Assembly: GCF_011390835.1 (NCBI RefSeq)
Contig: NZ_JAABRQ010000008.1
Span: 55,077 to 119,076 of the forward strand
Direction: 5' to 3'
Length of the DNA stretch: 64,000 nucleotides
DNA from: Hydrogenophaga sp.
GTDB taxonomy: Bacteria > Pseudomonadota > Gammaproteobacteria > Burkholderiales > Burkholderiaceae_C
Numbering within the stretch: position 1 is the stretch's first letter; each line of letters opens with the position of its first letter. The notes under the pieces were generated by a model. That model had not been told where the DNA came from and did not search any database. It worked only from the letters and a program-made list of their open reading frames with translations. Position numbers and translations under genes: made by a program. This document shows positions 1 to 9,159 of the stretch, piece by piece.

Positions 1-1415
1 GCCGAATCATCGTCCCACGACAGGTCGCTGATCGCGTGCATCTTGGCGTAGGGCTGACCCTGGTCGTCTCGCAGCACCTCGCCCACAAAACCATAGGAAC
101 TGCCGGTCACGGACAGAAATGCCTCCAGAAGCTCCTCGAACGACTGCCGCGGATCCTGCGCTTCGATGTAAGCCGACTGGGCCTGGCGCACCGCGTCCAG
201 CATGCGGTGCTGGCGCTGCAGTGCCTGTTCGGCCTGCCTCGCTTCGGTAATGTCACTGGCATAGCCATGCCAGAGGGTACCCCCATCGGGCTCCTGCTGG
301 GGCATCGCTTCAACGCGGCACCAGCGCAGGCCCTTTCTCGGCAGCTGAACCCTGAACTCATGTTGCATGGACTGCAATGCGAGACCGGCTGCAAGCCACC
401 GGGTCCTGAACTGCGAGATGTCCTCGGGATGAACCCGCTCGAAAAAGGCTCGCGTGGAGCCCAGAACGGCACTGGGGTCCAGCTCCATCACCTCGTGGGC
501 AGCCTGGCTCACGTAAATGAATGACCCGATGCCCTCGGGCGACAATCGGGCCTGAAACATGATGCCGGGCACGCGCGCGGCCACGTTCTCCAGCAACTGA
601 AGCTGAGCAGTCTGCGCCTGCCTGGCCTCATGCTCGGCTGTCACATCCTGAACAATGCCAAAGTCGGCGTGCGGGTTGTCGGCGACTGCGGTCTGGCCGA
701 TGCGGGTCCGGAACCAGCGCTGCGCGCCGTCGGGCCGGGTCCAGCCGAACTCCACTTCGCGACCATCTTTGGCCTCCCGCGCCGCCAGCCAGGCCGGCAG
801 GTCCTCGGGAAAAATACCGCCGCGGCCATGGCTGCGCTGAAGCTCTCTTTCGCGGGGAATCCCGGCAATGTCATAGAGCCCGTCCGACCAGATTACCCTG
901 TCGTCATCGGTGGCGTTGGTCCAGCAGCCCAGTCGACCCAGCCGCTCGGTGGCGCTGTGCAACTCCGCGCGCCGCTGCAACTCCAGATTGGACACCCGCA
1001 GCGCCTGCTCGGCCATCACTTCGCGGGTGATCTCCGTCATATAAGTCAGCAGCAAAGGAGGCGCAGTTTGGGACACGACCTTGGTGTGCAGGCGCAAGGT
1101 CTTGGCAGACTGACCGGGCAAAGCAATCTCATGCTGCACGGGCGTGCCGTGGGAGGACGAATGATGTAAGACGTCACGCCGCTGCTCCTGCGTGCGCCAG
1201 ATGCCCAGCGAATACGTGGTTTCCCCTACCGCCCGCTCTCGCGGGATGTCCACGAGTCGAACCCAGGCGTCGTTGACGGCGAGTATTTCGCCATCCTCCA
1301 ACCGGCTAAGCACAGCCGCGATGGGCGCCTGAAGGAACAGGCCTTCGAAAAGGGCCGAGGACTCCGCGGTCATTGAAGGCGAAGGATGGGTCGGGCCGGC
1401 AACGTCAGATTCCAT
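1..1415 (-). CDS. Multi-PAS/GAF sensor protein, partial at left edge
   Basis: An open frame runs leftward from an ATG at 1413-1415 and is still open at base 1, giving 471 visible residues. It reads as stacked sensory modules: PAS at about residues 20-140, PAS at 150-265 (with the PAS/PAC phrase FGIVQDVTAEHE), a PAS_3-type fold at 270-395 (WHGYASDITEARQAE) and the start of a GAF domain from about 425 (VTGSSYGFVGEVLRDDQGQP). No signal peptide or membrane segment is seen, so it is probably cytosolic. The output domain (histidine kinase, or GGDEF/EAL) lies outside the window and cannot be named. It is divergent from mutS with only 34 bp between starts; no good Shine-Dalgarno is visible, and a second ATG about 14 codons in is possible. 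Confidence 0.85.
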   Translation of the reverse strand, partial: MESDVAGPTHPSPSMTAESSALFEGLFLQAPIAAVLSRLEDGEILAVNDAWVRLVDIPRERAVGETTYSLGIWRTQEQRRDVLHHSSSHGTPVQHEIALPGQSAKTLRLHTKVVSQTAPPLLLTYMTEITREVMAEQALRVSNLELQRRAELHSATERLGRLGCWTNATDDDRVIWSDGLYDIAGIPRERELQRSHGRGGIFPEDLPAWLAAREAKDGREVEFGWTRPDGAQRWFRTRIGQTAVADNPHADFGIVQDVTAEHEARQAQTAQLQLLENVAARVPGIMFQARLSPEGIGSFIYVSQAAHEVMELDPSAVLGSTRAFFERVHPEDISQFRTRWLAAGLALQSMQHEFRVQLPRKGLRWCRVEAMPQQEPDGGTLWHGYASDITEARQAEQALQRQHRMLDAVRQAQSAYIEAQDPRQSFEELLEAFLSVTGSSYGFVGEVLRDDQGQPYAKMHAISDLSWDDDS

Positions 1416-1449
1416 GAAGCAGAGGTGAATAGATCGGCCAGGAGGACCC

Positions 1450-4170
1450 ATGCGGATGTCGGTGACTCCCGGCCAAGCAACTGTGGCGAACTGCTACAGT
1501 TATCGGCCATTCCGACCGCTTCCTGAGCATGCTTTGAACGCCCCGCTGGAGAAACATACCCCGATGATGCAACAGTATCTGGCGATCAAAGCCGGATACC
1601 CGCATACGCTGGTCTTTTACCGCATGGGCGACTTCTACGAGTTGTTCTTTGCCGACGCCGAAAAGGCCGCCCGCCTGCTGGACATCACGCTGACCCAGCG
1701 CGGTCAGTCGGGTGGCGCGCCGGTGGTGATGGCCGGCGTGCCCTTTCATTCGGTCGACACCTACCTGGCGCGCCTGATCAAACTCGGCGAGTCAGTGGCG
1801 CTGTGCGAGCAGGTGGGCGATGTGGCGACCGCCAAGGGGCCGGTGGAACGCAAGGTGGTGCGCGTGGTCACGCCAGGCACTTTGACCGACACCGAGCTGA
1901 TGTCGGACAAGAGCGAAGCGGTCCTGATGGTGGTGCACCCGGGCGAGCGCACCGGTCTTGGGTTGGCCTGGTTGTCGGTGACGCAAGGCATCTTGTTCCT
2001 GGCCCAGTGCGCCAGCGGCGAACTGGGCGACTGGGTGGCACGTGTCGCACCGGGTGAGTTGTTGTACAGCGCCGATGCCAGCCCGACATTCGAAAAATCC
2101 TTGCTGGCGGTGGCCGAGCAACCCGTCGCCGGCGGCGCCCGCACGGTGGCGGTGGTTCGACCGGCCTGGGCGTTTGACGCGACCCTGGGCGCGCGCAAGC
2201 TGCTGGCTCAGTTGCAAGCCGCCAGCCTCTCGGCCTGGGATGCACAGGACCTGGGCGATGCCCACGCCGCCGCCGCGGCCCTGCTGGAATATGCGGAACA
2301 CACTCAGGGACGGGCGCTCACGCATGTGCGCAGCCTGCGTGTGGAGCGCAGCGATGCGCTCATCAACCTGCCACCCAACACCCGCCGCAACCTGGAGCTC
2401 ACCCAGACCCTGCGAGGCGAAACCCAGCCCACGCTGCTGTCCCTGATCGACACCTGCACCACCGGCATGGGCAGCCGCCAGCTGCGCAACTGGTTGCTGG
2501 AGCCTTCGCGCGACCGCGCTGAAGCGCGCGCCCGCCTGGCGGCGATCAAGGACTTGCGCGAGGGGCTGGGCGAGCGGCTGCGCGGCGCGCTCAAGGGCTC
2601 GAGCGACGTGGAGCGCATCACCGCGCGCACCGCCTTGCGCCAGGTACGCCCGCGCGAGTTGGTCGGGCTCGGGCTCACGCTGGCGCGGGCGCGGCAGCTC
2701 GCCGACCTGCTGCAGGCAAAATCGCCAGCAGGCGCAGCACCGGGCCTGCTCACGAGCCTGTGCGCCGACCTGGTGCCCCCCGAGGGTTGCGCCGCGCTGC
2801 TGCAGGCTGCGCTGCGGCCCGAGCCCGCCGCCCTGGTGCGCGATGGAGGCGTGATCGCCGACGGCTTTGACGCCGATCTCGACGAGCTGCGCGCCATCCA
2901 GACCAACTGCGACGACTTTCTGATTGCACTCGAAGGCCGCGAGCGCGAGCGCACCGGCATCGCCAATCTGCGCGTGCAGTTCAACAAGGTGCACGGGTTC
3001 TACATCGAGGTCACGCAGGGCCAGGTGGACAAGGTGCCGGACGACTACCGCCGGCGCCAGACGCTCAAGAACGCCGAGCGTTTCATCACGCCCGAACTCA
3101 AGGCCTTCGAAGACAAGGCGCTGTCGGCCCAGGAGCGCGCCCTCTCGCGCGAGAAGCTGCTGTATGAATCCCTGCTCGACCAGCTGCAGCCCCACATTCC
3201 CGAACTGACCCGCGTGGCCCGCGCCATCGCGGCGCTGGACGCCCTGTGTGCGCTGGCCGAGCGCTCGCTCACGCTGAACTGGTCCGAACCGCTGTTTGCC
3301 GCCGAGCCTTGCATCGAGATTCGCGGCGGGCGCCACCCGGTGGTGGAAGCGCGACTGAACCAGACCAGTGGCGGCAGCTTCATCGCCAACGACACGGTGC
3401 TGGGCGCGAAGCAGCGCATGCAGGTCATCACCGGGCCCAACATGGGCGGAAAAAGCACCTACATGCGCCAGGTGGCGGTGATCGTGCTGCTGGCCAGCAT
3501 GGGCAGCTACGTGCCAGCCGAGGCCTGCCGCCTGGGCCCGATCGACGCCATCCACACCCGCATCGGCGCCGCCGACGACCTGGCCAATGCGCAGTCCACC
3601 TTCATGGTCGAGATGACCGAAGCGGCCCAGATCCTGCACGCAGCCACGCCGCAAAGCCTGGTGCTGATGGACGAGATCGGCCGCGGCACCTCCACCTTCG
3701 ACGGCCTGGCGCTGGCGGGTGGCATCGCCGCCCACCTGCACGACAAAGTGCGCTGTTTCACCCTGTTCGCCACCCACTATTTCGAACTCACCGAATTCCC
3801 CGCCCAGCACCACGCCGCGCTCAACGTGCACGTGAGCGCGGTCGAGGGTGGCGGCCAACGCGGCGGCGGAGGCGGCATCGTGTTTCTGCACCAGATCGAG
3901 CCCGGTCCGGCCAGCCGCAGCTACGGCATCCAGGTAGCGCGGCTGGCTGGCGTGCCCAGTGCAGTGGTGCAACAGGCACGCGCCGCGCTCGCCGCCCTCG
4001 AATCGCAAAGCGAGCAACACCGCAGCCAAGTCGACCTGTTCGCCCCACCGCCCGAGCTGCCAGAAGCCGAGACCCCGCCTGTGGTGACTGCGCTGACCGC
4101 GATCGACCCCGACAGCCTGAGTCCCAAGGAAGCACTGGATTTGATTTACCAGCTTAAAAAGTTGATGTAA
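1450..4170 (+). CDS. mutS: DNA mismatch repair protein MutS
   Basis: Recognises base mismatches and small loops and starts methyl-directed or nick-directed repair with MutL. The mismatch-reading Phe-X-Glu motif is in MGDFYELFF (F62, Y63, E64), the Walker A loop GPNMGGKS starts at about residue 662 and the Walker B region DEIGRGTST at about 741. Length is 906 residues against about 850 in E. coli. The ATG at 1450 has a strong AGGAGG four bases upstream, but residues 1-28 have no counterpart in the family; an in-frame TTG at 1534 gives [15 protein letters not shown], which matches the usual N terminus, and a TACAGT -10-like box sits at about 1495. The start is therefore uncertain; the identity is not. 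Confidence 0.97.
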   Translation: MRMSVTPGQATVANCYSYRPFRPLPEHALNAPLEKHTPMMQQYLAIKAGYPHTLVFYRMGDFYELFFADAEKAARLLDITLTQRGQSGGAPVVMAGVPFHSVDTYLARLIKLGESVALCEQVGDVATAKGPVERKVVRVVTPGTLTDTELMSDKSEAVLMVVHPGERTGLGLAWLSVTQGILFLAQCASGELGDWVARVAPGELLYSADASPTFEKSLLAVAEQPVAGGARTVAVVRPAWAFDATLGARKLLAQLQAASLSAWDAQDLGDAHAAAAALLEYAEHTQGRALTHVRSLRVERSDALINLPPNTRRNLELTQTLRGETQPTLLSLIDTCTTGMGSRQLRNWLLEPSRDRAEARARLAAIKDLREGLGERLRGALKGSSDVERITARTALRQVRPRELVGLGLTLARARQLADLLQAKSPAGAAPGLLTSLCADLVPPEGCAALLQAALRPEPAALVRDGGVIADGFDADLDELRAIQTNCDDFLIALEGRERERTGIANLRVQFNKVHGFYIEVTQGQVDKVPDDYRRRQTLKNAERFITPELKAFEDKALSAQERALSREKLLYESLLDQLQPHIPELTRVARAIAALDALCALAERSLTLNWSEPLFAAEPCIEIRGGRHPVVEARLNQTSGGSFIANDTVLGAKQRMQVITGPNMGGKSTYMRQVAVIVLLASMGSYVPAEACRLGPIDAIHTRIGAADDLANAQSTFMVEMTEAAQILHAATPQSLVLMDEIGRGTSTFDGLALAGGIAAHLHDKVRCFTLFATHYFELTEFPAQHHAALNVHVSAVEGGGQRGGGGGIVFLHQIEPGPASRSYGIQVARLAGVPSAVVQQARAALAALESQSEQHRSQVDLFAPPPELPEAETPPVVTALTAIDPDSLSPKEALDLIYQLKKLM

Positions 4171-4217
4171 ATTCACGCGCGAAGATGCGGCTACTCCCGT
4201 GCCGCGAGGAGCTCGAC

Positions 4218-4511
4218 ATGCTGAGACGACACGCTGTCGCGGCCTGCGCGCTGGCCCTGCTGCCGGCCATGGCGCGACCACAAGACCAAAGCGCTCGCGC
4301 CGAGAGAGCGCTGACCGAGTTGTTGTTCACCGAAGAAGCTGACGAATTCACCGCCTACCGCTTCGTCAACTCGCGTGGCTATGTGGAAGTTATCTTCGCG
4401 TCCAACATCCCGCGCGACCTTGCCAAGGACCTGATGGCCAAGATCAAGGCGTTGCCCGAGGTCTCGGGTGCGCGCGAAAGCTTCGTTGGAACCCCGTGTC
4501 GACGCTTCTGA
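4218..4511 (+). CDS. Small secreted protein of unknown function
   Basis: A 97-residue protein starting at an ATG preceded by GAGGAG seven bases away; an upstream in-frame ATG at 4185 has weaker support. Residues 1-20 (MLRRHAVAACALALLPAMAR) look like a signal peptide with a short charged start and hydrophobic core. The mature part contains FTAYRFVNSRGYVEVIF and a C-terminal Cys (GTPCRRF). No family is recognised. It lies 47 bp after mutS and 36 bp before a secreted histidine phosphatase gene on the same strand, so it may be cotranscribed with either. Confidence 0.65.
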   Translation: MLRRHAVAACALALLPAMARPQDQSARAERALTELLFTEEADEFTAYRFVNSRGYVEVIFASNIPRDLAKDLMAKIKALPEVSGARESFVGTPCRRF

Positions 4512-4547
4512 TCCAATAGCCGTCGATGAGCAACCTACTCAGACACC

Positions 4548-5162
4548 ATGATCCTCGCCAACGGCTTTGTGCATAGCGTCCGCCTCCTGCTTTCGTTCTG
4601 GGCGACGCTCACAATGACAGCTCCTGTCGCTGCTCAGGCTCAGACCGACCTCTGGACAACCATCCAGACACAGCCCAACATCGTGCTGGTCGGTCGGCAC
4701 ATGGACACCGGCCGTGGCGTTGGAACCCGCTACGATCCCAGCGGCCAGTGTGAGGGCGAAGTCATGCTCTCGGCCAAGGGGCGGCGCCAGGCCGAAGCCA
4801 TGGGACGAGTGTTCCAGGCGCAGGGGGTGGGCCCCGAGCGGCTCCATGTGGTGGCTTCCGCCATGTGCCGGATGCGAGACACCGCCATGCTGGCCTTCGG
4901 CAAGGCAACGCTGGATCCCGCATTGCGTGAATCTTTCTCGGGCGGCGGCACTCGTCAGAACGAATTCCTGGATGCCGCCGAAGCTTGGGCACGTCAGCAC
5001 CGGGGTAATACGCCCCTTCTGCTGCTAACCCACCATCCCAACATCGATGCACTGACTGGCGAGCAGCCAGACTTTGGTCAGGTGGTGGTCACCCAGTCCG
5101 ACGAAAACGGCGGCTTAGTCGTGCTGGGCGTGCTGAGAGTGTTCAATCCTGGCGACTTCTAA
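4548..5162 (+). CDS. Secreted histidine phosphatase family protein
   Basis: A 204-residue protein with an N-terminal signal-like segment (cleavage probably near TAPVAAQAQ, residue 30). The histidine phosphatase core is recognisable: the catalytic RH at residues 50-51 (VLVGRHMDTG, where many relatives have RHG), the LSAKGRRQAEAMG helix, an Arg-rich S-A-MCRMRDTA segment and the second catalytic His in LLLTHHPNID. It probably removes phosphate from an extracytoplasmic small molecule; the substrate cannot be read from the sequence. The presence of both catalytic His makes it likely to be active. Confidence 0.8.
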   Translation: MILANGFVHSVRLLLSFWATLTMTAPVAAQAQTDLWTTIQTQPNIVLVGRHMDTGRGVGTRYDPSGQCEGEVMLSAKGRRQAEAMGRVFQAQGVGPERLHVVASAMCRMRDTAMLAFGKATLDPALRESFSGGGTRQNEFLDAAEAWARQHRGNTPLLLLTHHPNIDALTGEQPDFGQVVVTQSDENGGLVVLGVLRVFNPGDF

Positions 5163-5294
5163 GCCACTCTTGCAGGTTACCCTGGCGGGGCATCGCCAAC
5201 CACGGAAGGCCCCCGCCCTACACTTGGGGACTGACTTTCCCCTCTCCTCCTGATGTGCACCCACAAGGCGCCTTCGACATCCCCACGCTCACCT

Positions 5295-6122
5295 ATGACC
5301 TACTGCGTCGCCGCCAAGCTCAAAGCCGGCCTGGTTTTTCTTTCCGACTCGCGCACCAACGCCGGTCTCGACCAGATCAGCATCTATCGCAAGATGCTGA
5401 TCTACGAGCGTCCGGGCGAGCGCTTCATGTGCCTGCTGTCCGCGGGCAACCTGAGCATCTCGCAGTCGGTGCGAGAGATCCTGCAGGTCGAGAAACTGCC
5501 CGATCATGAAGGCGGCGATCCGATCACGATCTGGAACGCGCGCAGCATGTTTGACGCGGTTCGGGTGCTGGGCGCAGCGGTGCGCCACGTCTACGAACGC
5601 GATGGCGAATCGCTCAAGCGCGCCGGGGTGGACTTCAACGTGTCGATGATCTTCGGCGGCCAGATCCAGGGAGAAGGCATGCGCCTGTTCCAGGTCTATT
5701 CGGCTGGCAACTTCATTGAGGCCACGCTGGACACCCCGTTCTTCCAGATCGGCGAATCCAAGTACGGCAAGCCGGTGCTGGACCGGGTGATCACACCCGA
5801 CACGCCACTGGACGAGGCGGCCAAGTGTGTGCTGGTGTCGATGGATTCCACGCTCAAGTCCAACCTGTCGGTCGGGCTGCCGCTGGATCTCGCGGTGTAC
5901 GAGGCCGATCGGCTGAGCAGCGAGAAGATCACCTGCATCGACGAGAACAACCCCTACTTCCGCATGCTGCACGACACCTGGGGCCAGAAGCTGCGCGAGG
6001 TGTTCGACAGCATCGAACACCCCACCTGGGACGGCACGCCCACCGCGGTGCCGCTGATGGGCGGCAGCGAGCGCAGCCAGCCACTGCGCAAGATCACCAA
6101 CGAGCGCGAAAAACTGATCTGA
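5295..6122 (+). CDS. anbu: Anbu-type proteasome-like protease (ancestral beta subunit)
   Basis: A 275-residue predicted proteasome-type peptidase. It starts MTYCVAAKLKAGLVFLSDSR: after Met removal the N-terminal Thr would be the nucleophile, and the SDSRTNAG stretch is the hallmark of the Anbu/HslV-like fold. The start is therefore fixed at this ATG even though no Shine-Dalgarno is visible and the frame is open for 14 more codons upstream. Anbu genes usually sit next to transglutaminase-like, alpha-E and circularly permuted ATP-grasp genes; here those are at 44.9-56.6 kb, about 39 kb away. Anbu assembles into open helical or ring-like oligomers; its substrate is unknown. Confidence 0.92.
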   Translation: MTYCVAAKLKAGLVFLSDSRTNAGLDQISIYRKMLIYERPGERFMCLLSAGNLSISQSVREILQVEKLPDHEGGDPITIWNARSMFDAVRVLGAAVRHVYERDGESLKRAGVDFNVSMIFGGQIQGEGMRLFQVYSAGNFIEATLDTPFFQIGESKYGKPVLDRVITPDTPLDEAAKCVLVSMDSTLKSNLSVGLPLDLAVYEADRLSSEKITCIDENNPYFRMLHDTWGQKLREVFDSIEHPTWDGTPTAVPLMGGSERSQPLRKITNEREKLI

Positions 6123-6237
6123 ACCTTTTGGACTCGCCGCCACACCCGCCCGGGGTGGCGCTTGGGTAGACCCTTCCTCGATCACACTGCAGCGCGCCTG
6201 AGCCGGTGATCGCGCCATCCCTGGCTACCTGGTCTCC

Positions 6238-7077
6238 ATGTCCCTCATCATCTTTTCCCACGCCAACAGCTTTCCCGCCAGCACCTACAGCGTGATGTTC
6301 CGCTCGCTGCGCGCGCGCGGCTTCTCGGTGCGTGCACTGGAGAAATTCGGACACGATCCCCGCTACCCGGTCACCAGCAACTGGCCTCACCTGGTGCAGC
6401 AGCTGGCCGATTTTGCCGCGCCCGAGATCGAGCAGCATGGCCAGGGCGCCTGGCTGGTGGGCCATTCGCTGGGCGGCTTTCTGAGCCTGATGTGCGCTGC
6501 CCGGCACCCGCAGCTCGGCGGGCATGCGGTGCGCGGTGTGCTGCTGCTCGACGCGCCTGTCATCGGTGGCTGGCGCGCGCGTGCGCTCGAGCTGATCAAG
6601 CGAACCCAGCTCGTGGGCTCGATCCTGCCGGGCAAGATCAGCCGCTACCGGCGCGACACCTGGGGCGACGCGGCCAGCGCCCTGGGCCACTTCCAGCACA
6701 AGGCCGCCTTCGCCCGCTGGGACCCGCAGGTGCTGCAGGACTACATCGACCTGGGCACGTACGACGTGGACACGCCACACGGACCGCGCCGCGTGCTGAG
6801 CTTCGATCGCGCCGTGGAAACCGCGATCTACAACACCCTGCCCCACAACCTGGACCGCCTGTTGCGCCGCCACCCGCTGCCCTGCCCGGTGGGCTTCATC
6901 GGCGGCACCGCGTCGCTGGAGATGCAGCAGGTCGGCATGCACATGACGCACAAGGTGGTGGGAACCGGTCACCCGCAGCGACTGCAAATGGTCGAGGGCA
7001 CCCACCTGTTTCCGATGGAGCGGCCGGCGGAAACTGCTGCCGTGATTGCAGACACCTTGCAGGCGCTGAACACTTAA
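6238..7077 (+). CDS. Alpha/beta hydrolase fold protein
   Basis: A 279-residue cytosolic hydrolase. It opens with LIIFSHANSFPASTY (oxyanion-loop region), carries the nucleophile elbow GHSLGGF at about residues 79-85, an acidic segment in the middle and the C-terminal catalytic His in EGTHLFPME. It resembles the alpha/beta-hydrolase_6 type found widely in Burkholderiales. The substrate cannot be predicted. It is a single gene with 115 bp of upstream non-coding sequence and no obvious Shine-Dalgarno. Confidence 0.85.
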   Translation: MSLIIFSHANSFPASTYSVMFRSLRARGFSVRALEKFGHDPRYPVTSNWPHLVQQLADFAAPEIEQHGQGAWLVGHSLGGFLSLMCAARHPQLGGHAVRGVLLLDAPVIGGWRARALELIKRTQLVGSILPGKISRYRRDTWGDAASALGHFQHKAAFARWDPQVLQDYIDLGTYDVDTPHGPRRVLSFDRAVETAIYNTLPHNLDRLLRRHPLPCPVGFIGGTASLEMQQVGMHMTHKVVGTGHPQRLQMVEGTHLFPMERPAETAAVIADTLQALNT

Positions 7078-7201
7078 GTGCTGCTTTTCTCGCGGGCGAT
7101 TCGCTCATGCTGCAACAGCAGGGAAAAGGCCGTCCTGTTGTGCTCGCCAGCCTTGTCACAGGTGGGTATAAACAAAAGGGCGGCCCGCCCGCCACGAACC
7201 C

Positions 7202-9145
7202 ATGAACCCTACCAAGTCCAGCGCGAGCCACACCGACGATAGTCTATGGTCTCGGCTGCTCGACTGGCAGCCTGAGCGCCGAAGCCTGTGGCGGCGGCTG
7301 GCCGTGGCACTGGTGCTGACGCTGCTTGCGGGGTGGTTGCGCGTGGTACTGGCGCCAGCCGAATCGGGTGGCCGCTTCATCACGGTCTCGCTGGCGGTGG
7401 CGCTCTCGGCGATCTACGGCGGCCTGGCCGCAGGGATATTCAGCACCGTCCTCAGCCTGGCGCTAGTCAACTTCCTGCTGATTCCGCCCCTTTTCAGCTT
7501 CGCCATTCAGGATCCAGTCGAAGCGTTCTGGCTCAACCTCTGGTTTCTGATAGCGCAAGTGGTGGTGGTGGGAGCCATCGGATGGATGCAACGGCAAAAC
7601 CTCAGGCTGCGCCAGATCGGCAAGCAGGCCGCGAGCAGCCAGCAGCGCTTCCTGGACACCTTCGAGTTCGCAGCAGCCGGCATGTCACACGTGTCGCTTC
7701 AAGGCCAGATGCTGCGCGTGAACAAGACCTTCTGCCAGATGGTCGGCTACAGCGAGGCCGAACTGCTGCGCATGCGATTCCGGGACTTCACCGTTGCAGA
7801 CGATGTGGCCCCGGACGAGAGCCTGCTGGCCAGGGCCCTCGCTGGCGAGATCGACCGCTACTCGCTGGAAAAGCGCTATATCCACAAGGATGGACACCTG
7901 GTCTGGGCCCACCTCACGGTGGCTCTGGTGCGCCGAGCTGGCGGCGTGCCTGACTACTTCATCTCTGTGGTGCAAGACCTGAGCGCGCTCAAGGCGGCAG
8001 AAACTGCCCTGCGCACCAGCGAACGGCTCATGCGGCAGGCGCAGAACCTGGCCGGTTTTGCCAGCTTCGAAGCAGACGTACAAAATAACCGCTTTCACAC
8101 GCTGGGCAACTCGCACCAGCGCCTGGGCCTGCCGCGCGCCGATTTCACGGGCGAGGACATGATCGGCGCTGCACACCCTGCTGATCGGGATCGCATGGCC
8201 GCGGACTGGAAGGACGCACTGCAAGGCAAGCGTCCTTACAACACCACCTACCGCACCCGCATCACGGGCCAGGATCGTTGGTTCAGCGTGCGCGCCGAGT
8301 TCGAGCGCGACGCCGAGGGCAAGGCTATCCGGGCGTTCGGCGTCAGCCAGGACATCACCGATCGCAAACGATCCGAGCTCGAAATCCGGCGCCTGAACGC
8401 TTCGCTGGAGCACCGCATCCAGGAGCGCACGCGCGAGCTCAAGGATGCCTACGACGAACTGGAAAGCTATTCCTACGCCGTGGCTCATGACCTGCGTTCC
8501 CCGCTTCGCATCATCAATGGTTTCGCTCAGGCGCTGGAGGAGGACAGCCAGGAACTCACCCCGTCCAGCCGCGCGCATCTGGATCGCATCAAGGGTGCCA
8601 GCCTCAAGATGGGCCAGCTGATCGATGGCCTGCTGGCGCTGGCGCAATACGGTCGCGGCGAAATGCAGCGAAAACCGGTGGACCTCGGCGCACTGGCCCA
8701 ACACATGCTCGAAGAGCTGGCGAGCGCAGAACCCGGGCGCTCGGTGACGTGGGAGATCGAGCCAGGTCTGCTGGTGCAGGCCGATCCCGCCCTGATGGAC
8801 GCCTTGATGCAAAACCTGCTGCACAATGCCTGGAAATACAGCGCCTTGAAAAAGGATGCGCACATCCGGGTGTTTGCCCGCGCCGTCGATGGCCAGACCC
8901 ACTACTGCGTCAGCGACAACGGCGCCGGTTTTGACATGGCGCGCGCCGGCAAGCTGTTCCAGCCTTTTCATCGCCTGCACCTGCCCCACGAATTCAGCGG
9001 CCTGGGCATTGGCCTCGCCACCGTGCGGCGCATCGTGCTGCGGCATGGTGGCGCGCTGCAGGCCGAGAGCACGCCAGGCGCAGGCGCCACGTTCTGCTTC
9101 ACCATCCCGGACGAGCCGAACTCGACACCCCCATCAGGGCACTGA
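7202..9145 (+). CDS. Membrane PAS sensor histidine kinase with DUF4118 N terminus
   Basis: A 647-residue hybrid of four parts: a KdpD-like DUF4118 membrane region (four hydrophobic segments, residues about 30-125), a PAS domain (about 150-265) ending FISVVQDLSALKAAE, a second PAS_3-type domain (about 275-400), then HisKA with the phospho-acceptor His at about residue 429 in YAVAHDLRSPLR, and a C-terminal HATPase_c with DNGAGFDM and GLGIGLATV boxes. It should autophosphorylate in response to an unknown signal. No response regulator gene is adjacent, so its partner is elsewhere. It converges on the MFS gene at 9156. Confidence 0.92.
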   Translation: MNPTKSSASHTDDSLWSRLLDWQPERRSLWRRLAVALVLTLLAGWLRVVLAPAESGGRFITVSLAVALSAIYGGLAAGIFSTVLSLALVNFLLIPPLFSFAIQDPVEAFWLNLWFLIAQVVVVGAIGWMQRQNLRLRQIGKQAASSQQRFLDTFEFAAAGMSHVSLQGQMLRVNKTFCQMVGYSEAELLRMRFRDFTVADDVAPDESLLARALAGEIDRYSLEKRYIHKDGHLVWAHLTVALVRRAGGVPDYFISVVQDLSALKAAETALRTSERLMRQAQNLAGFASFEADVQNNRFHTLGNSHQRLGLPRADFTGEDMIGAAHPADRDRMAADWKDALQGKRPYNTTYRTRITGQDRWFSVRAEFERDAEGKAIRAFGVSQDITDRKRSELEIRRLNASLEHRIQERTRELKDAYDELESYSYAVAHDLRSPLRIINGFAQALEEDSQELTPSSRAHLDRIKGASLKMGQLIDGLLALAQYGRGEMQRKPVDLGALAQHMLEELASAEPGRSVTWEIEPGLLVQADPALMDALMQNLLHNAWKYSALKKDAHIRVFARAVDGQTHYCVSDNGAGFDMARAGKLFQPFHRLHLPHEFSGLGIGLATVRRIVLRHGGALQAESTPGAGATFCFTIPDEPNSTPPSGH

Positions 9146-9159
9146 GCCCAGGCGCTCAG
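9142..9159. terminator. Short palindrome spanning both stop codons of a convergent pair
   Basis: CTGAGC (9142-9147) and GCTCAG (9154-9159) form a 6-bp inverted repeat with a six-base loop. It contains the TGA of the kinase gene and the complementary TCA (TGA) of the MFS gene. There is no T tract, so termination strength is uncertain; it resembles the palindromes at 16204 and 21945. Confidence 0.4.

Noticed and set aside
1792..4281. Very long open frame on the minus strand opposite mutS (829 codons).
   Set aside because: It is a shadow of GC-rich codon use in mutS; the protein is rich in low-complexity His, Gln, Arg and Gly and has no domain logic.
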